NCBI GenBank assembly: GCA_009746045.1
Contig: RPFO01000002.1
Location: forward strand, 960,240-1,024,239
Length of the DNA: 64,000 nt
Origin: Mesostigma viride
Taxonomy: Eukaryota; Streptophyta; Mesostigmatophyceae; Mesostigmatales; Mesostigmataceae
Reading direction: 5' to 3'
The notes beneath the pieces are model-generated. The model saw only the letters and a list, made by a program, of their open reading frames with translations, was not told where the DNA came from and did no database searches. The position numbers were made by a program, and so were the translations under genes. Below, piece after piece: positions 1 to 11,214 of this stretch. The stretch's first letter is position 1, and the number at the start of each line of letters is the position of its first letter.

Positions 1-621
1 CACGCGCGTTTGAGAGCAAAATCCTTGCACGCATGGGCCTTCTTGGTGAGATCAAGCTGACCGCCCACCGCCTCCCCCGCGCGCGGGGTAAGGCAGGGGC
101 GCCTCCGCTTCTTCTCATCTTTGATAGCCCAGCGGACAAGATTTCGTTTCTCAGACGCCGCAAGCGGCTCGCGAATACTCCCTTCACCGTGGACGACGAC
201 TTGACCCTGGCACAGCAACAACGGCGACGGGAGCTATGGCCGACCTACACCCAGCTCCGGCAGACCAAGGCGGGCCAGCCGGTGTACTGGAAGGGGGCGG
301 CCATCTACGTCGGCCACAAGCCCTGGCAAGCGACCCCCTCGACCACCGCGGCCCCAGCAACTCCAGCCCCAGCCTAGGGGAATACAGCAGTAGTGTAGAA
401 TAGTTAGACAGTGGCCTTGTACATGCCCGCCTACTACAGGCACTATACCAGCTTAGGCCTAGCCTTTTTAGTCATGTACATGTGTGCCTATGATGAGCCA
501 CACTCCAGACGCTGCCTAGTTTTATTTAGTAATGCTGTGCCCATGCAGAGAGCTGCTCTCTGCTGAGATGCCACGCTCTAGTTTTTTGTCTAGCCATGAT
601 GATCTTCCCCCTCACAGGCAT
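1..621 (+). mobile_element. ORF1-only retroelement copy E1, left part (interrupted)
   Basis: The plus strand encodes the end of an ORF1-type protein (33–377) with the block DDDLTLAQQQRRRELWP and then QPVYWKGAAIYVG, followed by a 3' untranslated region. This layout resembles the C-terminal nucleic-acid-binding region of LINE ORF1 proteins; that is family knowledge, not proof. The copy enters from the left edge and stops at 621. Its missing 3' end resumes at 2609, because another copy (622–2608) jumped into it in reverse. The 12-bp sequence CCTCACAGGCAT at 610–621 is repeated at 2609–2620. Confidence 0.8.
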
Positions 622-2608
622 TAATTAATTATCAACATCACTCCGTTGGGAGTAGATGTAGCACATAGCCCTGAGAAGGGGCATATGGCTTTTAATACAT
701 TCTAGGCTACTTCATGCAAGGGTGGGAATGTAAGCTACCCCTGCGCTAGGTGCACCAGGGCACCCGCACCCTCATGGTCTATCACGCTATGCCCGGGTAA
801 GGGGGGGAGCATGCCTGTGAGGGGGAAGATCATCATGGCTATACAGAAACTAGAGCGTGGCATCTCAGCAGAGAGCAGCTCTCTGCATGGGCACAGCATT
901 ACTGAATAAAACTAGGCATCGTCTGGAGTGTGGCTCATCATAGGCACACATGGACATGACTAAAAAGGCTAGGCCTAAGCTGGTATAGTGCCTGTAGTAG
1001 GCGGGCATGTACAAGGCCACTGTCTAACTATTCTACACTACTGCTGTATTCCCCTAGGCTGGGGCTGGAGTTGCTGGGGCCGCGGTGGTCGAGGGGTCGC
1101 TTGCCAGGGCTTGTGGCCGACGTAGATGGCCGCCCCCTTCCAGTACACCGGCTGGCCCGCCTTGGTCTGCCGGAGCTGGGTGTAGGTCGGCCATAGCTCC
1201 CGTCGCCGTTGTTGCTGTGCCAGGGTCAAGTCGTCGTCCACGGTGAAGGGAGTATTCGCGAGCCGCTTGCGGCGTCTGAGAAACGAAATCTTGTCCGCTG
1301 GGCTATCAAAGATGAGAAGAAGCGGAGGCGCCCCTGCCTTACCCGCGCGCGGGGGAGGCGGTGGGCGGTCAGCTTGATCTCACCAAGAAGGCCCATGCGT
1401 GCAAGGATTTTGCTCTCAAACGCACGTGCAAGCTTCTCGGAATTCTCACCTTCTTCCATGTCCAAGTTCTTGAGTATGGCGTTGAGGCTGCGCTTGGCGA
1501 GCTCGGCCTCCTCGCGGAGGTCAAGCGTCTGCCGCTGGAGCTGGGCTGCGACGGCGGAGGTGGCGGTGGAGGTGGTATGTTGCTTAAGCATGTCCGCCCA
1601 GGTCGTGATGGGAGGAGCATCGCCGGCCGGGCCAGCCGAGGCTGGCTTGGCGGCAATGTCCTTCACTGCCTGGGCGGTGAGGCCTGCCGTGTTCTGCAAG
1701 ACCTCGATAGCGATTGCATTATCCTTGAGGCGCTGGTCGATGTCGCGGAGCTGGGCGGTGATGGAGTCGGTGGAGGCGGAGGGGGGGGGGGGGGGGAGGC
1801 GAGGAGGGTGGCGGTGGCGGTGGGGATGGTGGGGAGCTCAGCAGCCAGCGTGCCACCAATTGCCGCCACATCTGCGGCAAGAGGGGTCACGTGCTGCTCG
1901 AAAGCTTCCTTGAGGAGGGTGCGGATGGTGGCTTCGGTGGGGAAGGTGGAGGGGGGCGGTTTGGGAGCCCAGATCTCGGTTTCGGAGCGTCCAACAAGGG
2001 AGCAGAGGGCGAAGCGTTGGAGATTGGGGCGACTCATGCGGGGAAGGACGGGGAGAGTCTCGGCGGGGTCGACAAGCTGGCCATTACCAGGCCCGCGGCC
2101 GCGGTTGTGGGACGTGAGGTACACGCACAGGGCTAGAAGCGAGGCGTGATTGCCGTGAAACACGTCTTCCATGAACCGACCGGGGCTGCGTTGCCAGAAG
2201 CCGGAGTTGTTGACGTCGAAGGAGGTCTCTTCCCAGGGCGGCTCAGCAGAGCGACTGCGCTTAGGCTCAGGCGATGCAGATGGCCGGAGGCAAGCCCGGG
2301 AGGCTGGGCGAGCACCAGTGCACTACTAGTGTCACCGTTGCCATCTGGGCCGGTGGGCGAAGCTGCAGCCGAAGCTGCAGGCGTATTTGCATTGCCGAGC
2401 GCAGCCGCCAGGCTGCGTTGCGTCGAGAGACGTTTGCTCATCGTATATTGCGTAATAGCGTCGGAAAATTATATCAGCATGTGCGTCGTAGAAAGACGCA
2501 TCGATTGTGATATTCACGGCTAAATTCGGTGCTCAAACGTGAAAGTTATGAGCTCCGCCGTCAGCCATGGCTATCTCGTGGCTCGTCAATATAGCCGGGG
2601 GGAGCATG
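622..2608 (-). mobile_element. Full-length ORF1-only retroelement copy E2, nested in E1
   Basis: Read on the minus strand, the unit starts near 2586 with GACGAGCCACGAG, the same start seen at 8307 (+) and near 44580 (-), so it looks full length. The ORF1 reading begins at 2441 (MSKRLSTQRS…). It runs through a Pro-rich linker and the motif EAFEQHVTPLAADVAA to the conserved C-terminal block at 1699–1038. The frame changes at homopolymer runs, notably the G run at 1783–1796, so this copy is probably dead. The 3' UTR is followed by a hairpin (640–653) and an AATT-type tail at 622–631. The 12-bp TSD is 610–621 / 2609–2620. Confidence 0.8.
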
Positions 2609-2818
2609 CCTCACAGGCATGCTCCCCCCTTACCCGGGCATAGCGTGATAGACCATGAGGGTGCGGGTGCCCTGGTGCACCTAGAGCAGGGGTAGCTTAC
2701 ATTCCCACCCTTGCATGAAGTAGCCTAGAATGTATTAAAAGCCATATGCCCCTTCTCAGGGCTATGTGCTACATCTACTCCCAACGGAGTGATGTTGATA
2801 ATTAATTAATTAATTAAT
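2609..2818 (+). mobile_element. ORF1-only retroelement copy E1, right part with hairpin and tail
   Basis: This is the missing 3' UTR of E1. It continues exactly from the sequence broken at 621, carries the hairpin ACTCC-CAAC-GGAGT at 2777–2790 and ends in an (AATT)n tail. The tail abuts the minus-strand end of an RT element, so two elements meet tail to tail in the self-complementary repeat. Confidence 0.8.
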
Positions 2819-2990
2819 CCTAACGCTAATCTACCTAGTCTAGAAAAATCCTAACTGCCCTACTCGTCAAAACGCCTCCTCCTCTTGGGGGGAGGTGGCT
2901 TGCCCACAGGGTCGGGCGTGTGAGCCTTGACAATCTTCTGCCACCGCGTCTTGTTCTGCATGGCAGTCCAAAGACGGGAGAGAGAGTGGA
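2819..2990 (-). pseudogene. RT element (LINE-A) 3' end, first part
   Basis: The minus strand carries the extreme C-terminus of the RT ORF (compare PPPKRRRRFDE at 45545–46408) and the short UTR after it. It is broken at 2990 by insertion E3 and resumes at 3811. The target sequence AGAGAGTGGA stands on both sides (2981–2990 and 3811–3820). Confidence 0.75.
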
Positions 2991-3810
2991 TTAATTAATT
3001 AATTAATTAGGAACATAACTCCGTTGGGAGTATATGTAGCACATAGCCCTGAGAAGGGGCATATGAGCCTATAATACATTCTAAGCTACTTCCTGCAAGG
3101 GTGGGAATGTAAACAACACTTGCTCTAGGTGCACCAGGGCACCCGCACCCTCATGGTCTATCACGCTATGCCCGGGTAAGGGGGGAGCATGCCTGTGAGG
3201 GGGAAGATCATCATGGCTATACAAGAGCTATGGCATGGCTTCTCAGCAGAGAGTGACTCCCTGCATGGGCACAACATTACTAAATAAGGCTAGGCATCGT
3301 CTGGAGTGTGGCACATCATAGGCACACATGTACATGATTAAATAAAGCGCGGGGCTTAGCTGGGATAGTGCCTCTAGGAGGCGTACATGTACATGGCCAC
3401 GGTCTATCTATTCTGCACTACTACTGCTGTATTCCCCTAAGCTGGGGCGTCTGGAGTCGCTGGGGCCGCGGGGGGGGGGGGGTCGCCTGCCAGGGCTTGT
3501 GGCCGACGTAGATGGCCGCCCCCTTCCAGTACACCGGCTGCCCCGCCTTGGTCTGCCGGAGCTGGAGGTAGGCCGGCCATAGCTCCCGTCGCCGTTGTTG
3601 CTGCGCCAGGGTCAAGTCGTCATCAAGGGTGAAGAGAGTCTTCTCGAGCCGCTTGCGGCGTCTGAGAAAAGAAATCTTGTCCGCCGGGGTCTTAAAGGTG
3701 AGGAGGAGCGGGGGCGGCCCTGCCTTACCCCGCGCGCGGGGAAGGCGGTGGGCAGCCAGCTCGATCTCACCGTTAAGGCCCATGCGACCAAGGATTTCTC
3801 TCTCAAACGC
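2991..3810 (-). mobile_element. 5'-truncated ORF1-only retroelement E3
   Basis: An 820-bp minus-strand insertion. From its 3' end it holds an (AATT)n tail (2991–3009), the hairpin (3018–3031), the UTR, and the ORF1 C-terminal 120 codons (3783–3421), open and carrying DDDLTLAQQQRRRELWP. It is cut at the 5' side within ORF1. The flanking repeat AGAGAGTGGA marks the target-site duplication. Truncation at the 5' end with a tail at the 3' end is typical of target-primed reverse transcription. Confidence 0.85.
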
Positions 3811-4020
3811 AGAGAGTGGATGCGGTGCTCAAACTGGGCTGGGACCAGTAGGTCATCCAGCAACATCTGTACGTAGTTCGTGACATGTTTCCCTACCTTT
3901 TTGGGAATGTCCTTGGGGCCAGGCCAGGTCAGAATGTGCCGCCCTGGCTGGCCAAGCCGCTGGGGGCCTGCCATGCAGACCAAGGGCGGTGTCGATCTGG
4001 CTAGTGCGAGCAAGGTGTCC
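3811..4020 (-). pseudogene. RT element (LINE-A) 3' region, second part
   Basis: Continuation of the RT element split by E3. It matches, on the minus strand, the part of the 45545–46408 ORF encoding VGKHVTNYVQMLLDDLLVPA and the preceding segment. It ends where a plus-strand retroelement end begins. Confidence 0.7.
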
Positions 4021-4090
4021 GGGATATGTGCTAGCATATGTACATATACTCCCAACGGAGTTATGTTTCTAATTCATTCATTAATTAATT
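4021..4090 (+). mobile_element. Short retroelement 3' end (hairpin plus tail only)
   Basis: Only about 70 bp of element is present: the conserved GATATGTGCT-like lead, the hairpin at 4048–4061 and an (AATT)n-like tail. It is an extreme 5' truncation. It meets a minus-strand RT element tail to tail at about 4091. Confidence 0.65.
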
Positions 4091-4313
4091 AACGCTAATC
4101 CACCTAGTCGATCTAGAAAAATCCTAACTACCCTATACTCATCAAAACGCCTCCTCCTCTTGGGGGGAGGTGGCTTGCCCACAGGGTCAGGCGTGTGAGC
4201 CTTGAGAATCTTCTGCCACCGCGTCTTGTTCTGCATGGCAGTCCAAAGAAGGGAGAGAGAGTGGATGCGGTATTCAAACTGGGCTGGGACCAGTAGGTCA
4301 TCCAGCAGGGTTT
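4091..4313 (-). pseudogene. RT element (LINE-A) 3' end fragment
   Basis: The minus strand has the same C-terminal RT codons and UTR as 2819–2990 and 45490–45720. It is truncated near 4313, followed by a T run. Confidence 0.7.
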
Positions 4314-4323
4314 TTTTATGGTC

Positions 4324-4369
4324 ATGTATATACTTTCGCGCTGGTTGTCTCCTTGATGTATATACTTTC
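4324..4369 (-). repeat. 18-bp recurrent insert between direct repeats, copy 1
   Basis: The reverse complement of CAAGGAGACAACCAGCGC occupies 4338–4355. The 14 bases ATGTATATACTTTC stand immediately on both sides (4324–4337 and 4356–4369). Seven other copies lie in the window. The origin is unknown. Confidence 0.8.
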
Positions 4370-4470
4370 CTGAAAGCCCATAAATCAAAGTTTTTTTTTA
4401 GCTACTCAGACCTCAAGTCATGCTAATTCATTAGAGAGATACACTGCTGGGTGAGTGGTTTGAATACAGG

Positions 4471-5862
4471 GGGGTCTGACCATGATTAACCCATACTCCG
4501 TCAGGCCATTTTTGGCACTTTCAGACCCCTAAAATTGCCAAAAATCATAACTCATAGACCACAACTCCAAATACCCCCAACCAAGATGCTAGGAGTATCT
4601 ACACTTCAAGGGCTTTCATAATCTGCAATAATATCATGAGTCTGATGAGTACTTTGGATGATACCTTCAGTCAAAGTGAGCCAAAAGACGATCATTTTGT
4701 GCCAAGAAAAACTATACCCCCCCCCCCCTTCTACTGAGGGGAGGGTCAGAAACCTCAAACCCAACATTGGACAATTTAGTTGGATAGTCCAGTGGTGCTT
4801 TCCTTTGGTCAAACTACCCGGATAGCCCATTTGACCCATACCATGCCCGCGTTTACGTGTGTGGCTTGCGCGCGCGCAAACAGCCAACTATGCCATACCA
4901 TACAATGATGCAATATAATTGACCACACTAGACTGCCAAATATGCTGGAATACAAATATGAAGCCACCTGACACTCACTGAACGGTATCCCCCCAAGAAA
5001 TGCCACAAACTGTGCAACATAATGGCTAATACCCCTCCTTGAGCAGGCATGGAAGGCAGTTGCAATTACCACTAATATATCCACCATCAGACATGTATGA
5101 ACGTACGAGTTTCCATGCAACCAACACGAAAACGAATCGCCGTACCTGCCTCGATCACGACCTAGCCGGGTTCCGCTGGCCGACATGCTCATACGTCCCG
5201 GATACTGATGCTAGTGGCACAGGCAGCCATAGCCGCTCTATCCATGCATCCGTCATGATGACCATGTTGATTTATCTATGCAAAGATGACGTCTAACGCG
5301 TCGACGTTCCCAGCAGATGGTGCGCAGCGGACTTCCGTAAAACAATGTAAGGCCCAGGCGGAAAGAAGCTACCAAGAAACCAAAAAGAAACCGGCGATAC
5401 CAAACGGGACGTCTCGTCTGATGGTGGCGACCAAGACAGAGATAATAACCACTGCGTATTTTCACAGTTCCGTGAATCTGATAATTCTTTACGAATCAAC
5501 ATAATGCATCATCGTTCAGGGGTCATCATCTGACCCATTTCAAGCTGCGGAACCCGAAATCTCCACCAAATGGCACGTTGACAGCCATATCTCGCTATGC
5601 GCGCGCGCAACGGTCAAAAATGTTAGCAAAAGTCACGTGATGCACAGCCTGGCAACGTGGTATTTAGGTGGCTATGGCGCAATTATCCCACCAACCTAAG
5701 CATTTACGTTCACATTGGGTCTGTCCCGAGTTGCCTGACCACTTACATCCGTACCCGATGGCGCGGCGCTCGCGTAATATTTTGCCACGTGGCGGGGAGT
5801 GCAAGTGTATCCAAATGGATACACTTGACGGAGTATGGGTTAATTGCGATTTGTTGACCCTA
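4471..5862. mobile_element. 1.4 kb DNA element with inverted ends
   Basis: A perfect 19-bp inverted repeat, ATTAACCCATACTCCGTCA, lies at 4485–4503 and, reversed, at 5826–5844. Outside it both ends have a GGGTC-like terminus. No convincing ORF lies between, so this would be a non-autonomous DNA transposon. I could not read a clean target-site duplication, so the outer limits are good to about 10 bp. Confidence 0.55.
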
Positions 5863-6190
5863 CATAGGTCACAAGTCATGTGCTTATTCACAAATGGTTC
5901 ATGAAAAAAATCTGGCTTCTTGCACGAGCTATGGGCAACATATGCAGGCTTTGTGGAACAAAACTCAGGCCCATTGGGCTACTGGAGCTATTTTTCATTA
6001 GCATAAAAAACACAACGCAGTACAACGCAGTGAGAAAAATGAGAGCCCTTCACAACATCACGCAACGACACGACTAGCCCCATAAACGGGGCCATAGTGA
6101 GCTTGGAGGGTCAAAACGTTGAAAATAGGTGTTGTATAAGTTATACAGCATCAAACATGCATCAAACATCATGACTGGATGACCTAATAT
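5863..6190. other. No feature recognised
   Basis: AT-richer sequence without a supported ORF, inverted end or repeat. It separates the 1.4 kb element from dispersed repeat R. Confidence 0.5.
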
Positions 6191-6745
6191 CAAGGAGACT
6201 ACAACCAGCGCAGGCCAGAAATCAGGAGAATCCGGACCATGGTAGCTCGAGCCTGCCGTTATCTTGTCCGCGTGTTCGAGTCGTTCAGGATGATGGATAT
6301 AAATGGAGATCGGCATGGAGATGTGTAGCCTTGTTCATTGAAATTATGGCGCTGGCTTACGTGTAGAGCGACTAGATGACCTAGAGGGTGGGGCCGGAAA
6401 CAGCATGCTTGATCAGGGCGTGTGTTTCGAGCCTAACTGGCCGGGAGTGTCTAGTGGTGAGCACCATTGCTGCGATCGCTCTCCCACCATTTACGAGGAA
6501 ATACCCGCAAATGGAAAACCACTGAAAAGGTCTAGCTAGTCAGTCATCACGTTAGCCATGCCATGATTCCAAACGTCCAAGAACTGCACACGGTGCAAAG
6601 GCAAAAAGCCGGACGACAGCACTTTCAAATGTGCGGCGGGAACTAAAAGCCCGCGTATGCCAGAAAACATCGTGTTGCTGCAGCGACGCGACGATGTGGA
6701 CAACGAATCCAGCGCCAAGCTCGGAACGGCCGCAAAGGAGATCTG
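6191..6745. repeat. Dispersed repeat R, copy 1, headed by an 18-mer variant
   Basis: About 550 bp shared with 38572–39165 at high similarity. Both copies start with the 18-mer family: here 6191–6211, with two extra bases inside, and at 38572 the exact form. Function is unknown. A short minus-strand reading resembling RT-linked sequence is present but not convincing. Confidence 0.7.
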
Positions 6746-6779
6746 GCATGACCTAATATGTCTGAATCAGGCAGCCATA

Positions 6780-8306
6780 AGTAAGTAAGTAAGTATAAAG
6801 TTACTACTTGCGTGTCATGCGCAAAGGCATGCCACGGAGTACTATGCTAATCTCATTAGAAAAATAATTAAAAAAAAGTTTAAACAAATATCGTATGCAT
6901 CATCCCCCAACCGTTAAGCACTAGATGGGGATGTAATCCTCATCCGAGCTGTCCTCTACTGTAATGGCAGACGAGGCGGTAACTTGTAGCGGCTATCCTC
7001 GGACCAATAACCTCCACCTGCGGACTTCTACCCTGGCTAGCAACGGGCCGCGGGGCCCGTGGGATCGAGAAAACAGGAGCATACCCCTCAGGAAGGTGCT
7101 TATCACAGATGGCAGCCCATTTCTCCTTGTCAATCATGCGGGCGCAGAGTACGGATAGTCCCAGAAGCCCTGCATCTTCAAGCAGTTGTGTCACATAGGT
7201 CCGCCGGGGTCGCGCCGCGCTGGTGCCCGACGCGCGCAAGTTTGCCAGTGGGTTGCGATGGGACAAGGGGACCCTGCCATAGGAGGAGCTAGGTGTCTAC
7301 CTGGCTGGCCCGTCTAGCAGGGCCCACATCGGTATTCACCTGGTCAGTGCGGGCAAGATGGCCGGCAAAGAAAAGGCGGCGGTGTCGGATGGTATGGGTG
7401 CAGACAAGAGGGAGCTCGCAGTAGAGCTCGATCGGCCCGGGTGCGGCGTTCTTGGTAGCGGACGCCGAGGATATGAGGGAGCATTCGAGTGAAGGTGCCG
7501 TCAAGCTGCTGGCTCAGCGCCTGGTCCAGGGCCGGTCCACGCCTCGCAGCCCTAAAGGAGGATGCTGAGGACAAGGGCCTTGAACAGAATGCGCTTGCGT
7601 CGCTCACTCAGGTACTAGCGGCAGGTCCAGAACCTGTCGAGGCGGCGGAGGGCCGCCCAGGCCTGGCCAGTGCGGGTGTTGATGTCGTCGGCCGTGGAGG
7701 GAAGCCAGCTGCCAAGGAGCTTGAAGCGAGTCGCCGGGGGGACGGGGCTGCCGTCCAGCAAGAGGAGGGTGGGTGGGGCTATCCCAGCAGGGAAGCCGAT
7801 GGGGCCCCATGACCTCCGTTTTCTTGCTGATCATAAGTCCCTCCGCCCGCGCTTCCAGTGATAAGCTGTCTAGCCAGAGTTGGGCTGACTCCGGGGTTTC
7901 CACGAGTGTCGTGTCATCAGCGTAGATCAGATCGCTCAGGCGGTAGGGTGGGTCAACCCCGCCATAGCTGGCGTATACTCCGTGACCTCGATCCCCGGCG
8001 GGCGCCCCGGCTCGATCCACCCGGGCGAAGCGGGCTTGTGCACGCCGCATAATATAGTCCACCATAATGATGAATAGATATGGGGAGAGCACACAGCCCT
8101 AGCTGCCACACCCCGGTGTGCAGGGGGAACGCCGGAGTGACGCCGTCGGCGGTACGGACCTGGGCTTGGGACCCTTCATAGAACTGGCGGATGATCTCAA
8201 CGATGTACGATGGGACATGGAACAGGTGAAGGACCACCCACAAGGCGTCCTGGGCATATACAGTAACCGTATCGAATGCCTTGGTGTAATCCATCTGCTC
8301 GATCAC
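6780..8306 (-). pseudogene. LINE-B reverse transcriptase fragment with (TTAC)n tail
   Basis: The minus strand holds the RT core of a non-LTR retrotransposon. MDYTKAFDTV (about 8290) is the block with the first catalytic Asp, LSPYLFIIMVDYIMRRA follows at 8092, and the catalytic box is LIYADDTTLVE (about 7930–7900). A thumb-like part (LLGSWLPST-type) and FAGHLARTDQVNTD follow near 7370. An open C-terminal part (7266–6940) contains LLEDAGLLGLSVLCARMID. The reading is broken into several frames, so it is a dead copy. The 3' end is a GTAA/TTAC run at 6780–6795, unlike the AATT tails of LINE-A, which marks a second RT family. The 5' end stops exactly where an ORF1-only unit starts on the other strand. 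Confidence 0.85.
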
Positions 8307-9645
8307 CACGAGCCACGAGGTAGCAATGGCTGACGGCGGAGCTCATAACTTTTACGTTTGAGCCGACCGAATTCGGCTGTGAACATCACTATCGCTTCGT
8401 CTTTCTAATAAGAGTCGCACACGCTGATATAATTTTCCGAAGCTAATACGCAATATATGATCGACGAGCAAACGCTCCTCGACGCAACGCAGCCTGGCGG
8501 CTGCGCTCGGCCATGAAAATACGTCTGCATCTCCGGCTGCAGCTTCGCCATCAGGTCCGGCAGGCAGCCGGCGGTGACACTAGTCGCGCACTGGTGGTCG
8601 CCCCGAACCCTCCCGGGCTTAATGCCTCGCCATCTGCATCGCCTGATCCTAAACGCAGCCGCTCAGCCGACAAAACAGTAGGGTTTTCACGCCCCACAGA
8701 ACCGCGCTTTCGGCCCCAACCTTTCAAGGTCGACGATCACGACTTGACCAACATGTCCCCGGCAACTGCTCTGCATTGCATCTTAACTGGGGGGACTTCG
8801 CAGGCCTCGCCTTACGACCTGTGCCTCCATCTCCACGACATGCATCAATCGCCTCATCCTCCCGAACGGCAAATCTTGGTTTAACACCGACACTCTGCTC
8901 GGGTGCGCCCGCCCCCAACTCCAGCACACCATTCTCAACTCCCTTCCCATGCGCTCTGACGGCGAGATCTGGGCTCCATCCATCTCCGCCCCCATGACTC
9001 CGTTTCATCCTTACGGAAGCCTTCCAGCAGCACGTGACCCCCTTCAATGCTACCGATGTGGCAGCACTGGGCGGCACGCTGGCTGCTGCTGAGCTTCCTC
9101 ACCTTTCCACCATGCACCGTCGCCTCCGCCTCCACCACCATTTCGGACGCCTCCACTGCCGGCCGACATCACGACCCAGCTCCTCGACCTCGACCTACGC
9201 CTCCAAGCCACCGCCACCGCCCTTCAATGAGCGCTTGCATGACACTGGCAGGCCTCACCGCCCAGGCGGTGAAGGAAATTGCTGCCCAGCCGGCCTCTGC
9301 TGGCCCGGCCAGTGATGCTCCCTCCACCTGGGCGGACTCCACCTGGGCATCACACCACCTCCACCACCTCCACCATCGCGGCACAGCTCAAGCAACAAGC
9401 ACTAGACCTTTGCGAGGAGGCCGACATCACCCAGCGTAGCCACAATGTCATCGTCAAGCCGACTTCGACCAGCCGGTAGGTGAGACCTCGACGAGCCTTC
9501 TCACGGCATTTAAACGCGACATTCTTGCCCCCATGCAACTCACTGGTGAGCTGCGGATGTCAGCTCTCCGCCTCCCCCGCGCGCGGGGTAAGGCTGGCCC
9601 GGCACCCGTGCTCCTCCCGTACTGGCGGACAAGCTGTTGTTCCTT
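8307..9645 (+). mobile_element. ORF1-only retroelement E4, intact 5' end, 3' end lost
   Basis: It starts with the constant unit start (CACGAGCCACGAGGTAGC) and continues as the 5' UTR seen in reverse at 2440–2586 and 44300–44590. ORF1 readings follow in several frames. These include EAFQQHVTPFNATDVAA-like sequence near 9020 and the RLPRARGKAG block near 9570. The copy stops near 9645 inside ORF1, before the DDDLTLAQ block. It is a multiply frameshifted pseudogene. Confidence 0.75.
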
Positions 9646-10804
9646 AACCCTTAAATGGTGTCAACTGGAACCACCGAAACGGACTGAGTTTGGGTATCTT
9701 TGTGCGCCTGGCAGTAACTAGCCAAATAACATTTTCTGGCCCACCCTTGGAACCAAGCATGCTTTTATATCAAATAATGTTTGGGAAATTTGGTTGGTCA
9801 CATATCAATGCCCTACACCTGCTATAAATAGCACCCCCCTCAGGGGGGTACAGCGCACATGGGGTTCGAGACACATATAATGCATTATCGACCATTCACA
9901 CAAATCAGTTGGCCCTGGCCTTTTAAAGGCAGGTTATTATAATCATAGACACGCCATCAATGCATTCACAACATCAAATGTCACAAAACTGTGAACGCTA
10001 GCTACAAAATGGCCAAAGCCAGCTGGCACCGTTATAACGGTGCCAGCTGGCAGGGGTATAAATGGTAGCATAACAACACAAAACTTTATTCCAATTGGCA
10101 TGAAACAACAAGGGATGCCCAAACGGGCATAATGCACCATACCCAGGTGATAAAACAAGAGACCATGCAATATAACACATGCCAACATGCCGCAAGGGGC
10201 CAAAATGGCACTAGTGCGCGCCCGCGGTATATATAGCGCATGACTAGCCAAGGGTGTAGCTAACTGTCAATTAGGCTACCTGGCTATGTGCCAAACTACG
10301 GATTGTGCCTCTGGGTGCACAGATACTGCCTCCTACGAGGCCCTGTCAGCTGGGTGCCAGCTGCCAGCGTGTGGGTCGTGCGGCCGTTGGCCTCAGTCCT
10401 CGCGCGGCCAGCCGGGCTGCGGGCTGACAGGGGCTGCATGGCACGCTGGCGGCGGGCGTCGTCGTCGAGGCCAGCCACTGGCCCAGCGTGGAACCTGAGA
10501 TAAGCCAGCATATAAGACACAAGACCATGCTAAAAAATAGGTGAAAGGCTCATTAATCAAGGCCTAAAGCGCGCGTCAAAGGGGTGGCAAGGAGCTACAT
10601 CACTAACGCACCCAATGAATGACAAAACACTGACCTCCACGTTCTTTGCAGCAATAAAGAAAACAAAAGGAACACGTTGGTAATGCTTCCATGCAAACAG
10701 GTATTGTGTATCTCCATGTTTGTCACGTGCAATGGATGCAAAATAAGAAGGTGGGCGTTGGCCAGCAAAACAAGAAGCCATGCCTAAAACTGGTCAGAAA
10801 AGCC
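9646..10804. other. No gene recognised; palindrome present
   Basis: No ORF here has family features. A perfect 34-bp palindrome lies at 10018–10051. GCCAGCTGGCA-like sequence recurs near 10340–10370. Confidence 0.5.
10018..10051. repeat. Perfect 34-bp palindrome
   Basis: Reads GCCAGCTGGCACCGTTA and then its exact complement inverted, with no loop. It could form a cruciform or be a fused element end or protein-binding site. No neighbour explains it. Confidence 0.85.
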
Positions 10805-11214
10805 ATTACAATTCGTTTAACTGGCCTCCCCCGTCGGCTGGTCCGAAAAATGCCCGGCGACCTTGGTCGTGCGGACCCTAAGTGTAGCGGTACGGCCAAG
10901 TCGCTGTGGTTAGTCAGTCAGTCAGTTCTGACCCACGCAAAACTCGAGGTTTTCGGTTTCGTGTCGGCATTCGCGTGGGACGGAACGACGGTTACTCCTC
11001 TTGATTCTGCTCGGGCCGAGAACAAAAGTTTCAATGAATAGCCAAGGAATAGCACCAAAGAAAGTTCCCACCGTCCACAAAGGAAACGTTACGGGGCGCC
11101 ACAATTGTGGTTGCAGCCGTTGAGGTCAAATTTACGTGCGCACCGTGCCCAAAACAACGTTGCAAGCTAGCGGTAAATACTCTCTTACTCTATTATTTCC
11201 ATCTGTTTTCAGCC

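Noticed and set aside
1-1430. Long inverted repeat as a foldback DNA transposon
   Set aside because: The 12-bp duplication and continuity of E1 across the insertion show one retroelement inserted backwards into another.
1209-2149. Plus-strand readings of 234 and 262 codons
   Set aside because: Antisense to the ORF1 reading of E2, which is conserved in other copies.
11107-11214. Upstream extension of the 185-codon exon (MVAAVEVKF…)
   Set aside because: A pyrimidine tract and CAG precede the ATG at 11215, suggesting this stretch is intron or UTR; it cannot be excluded.
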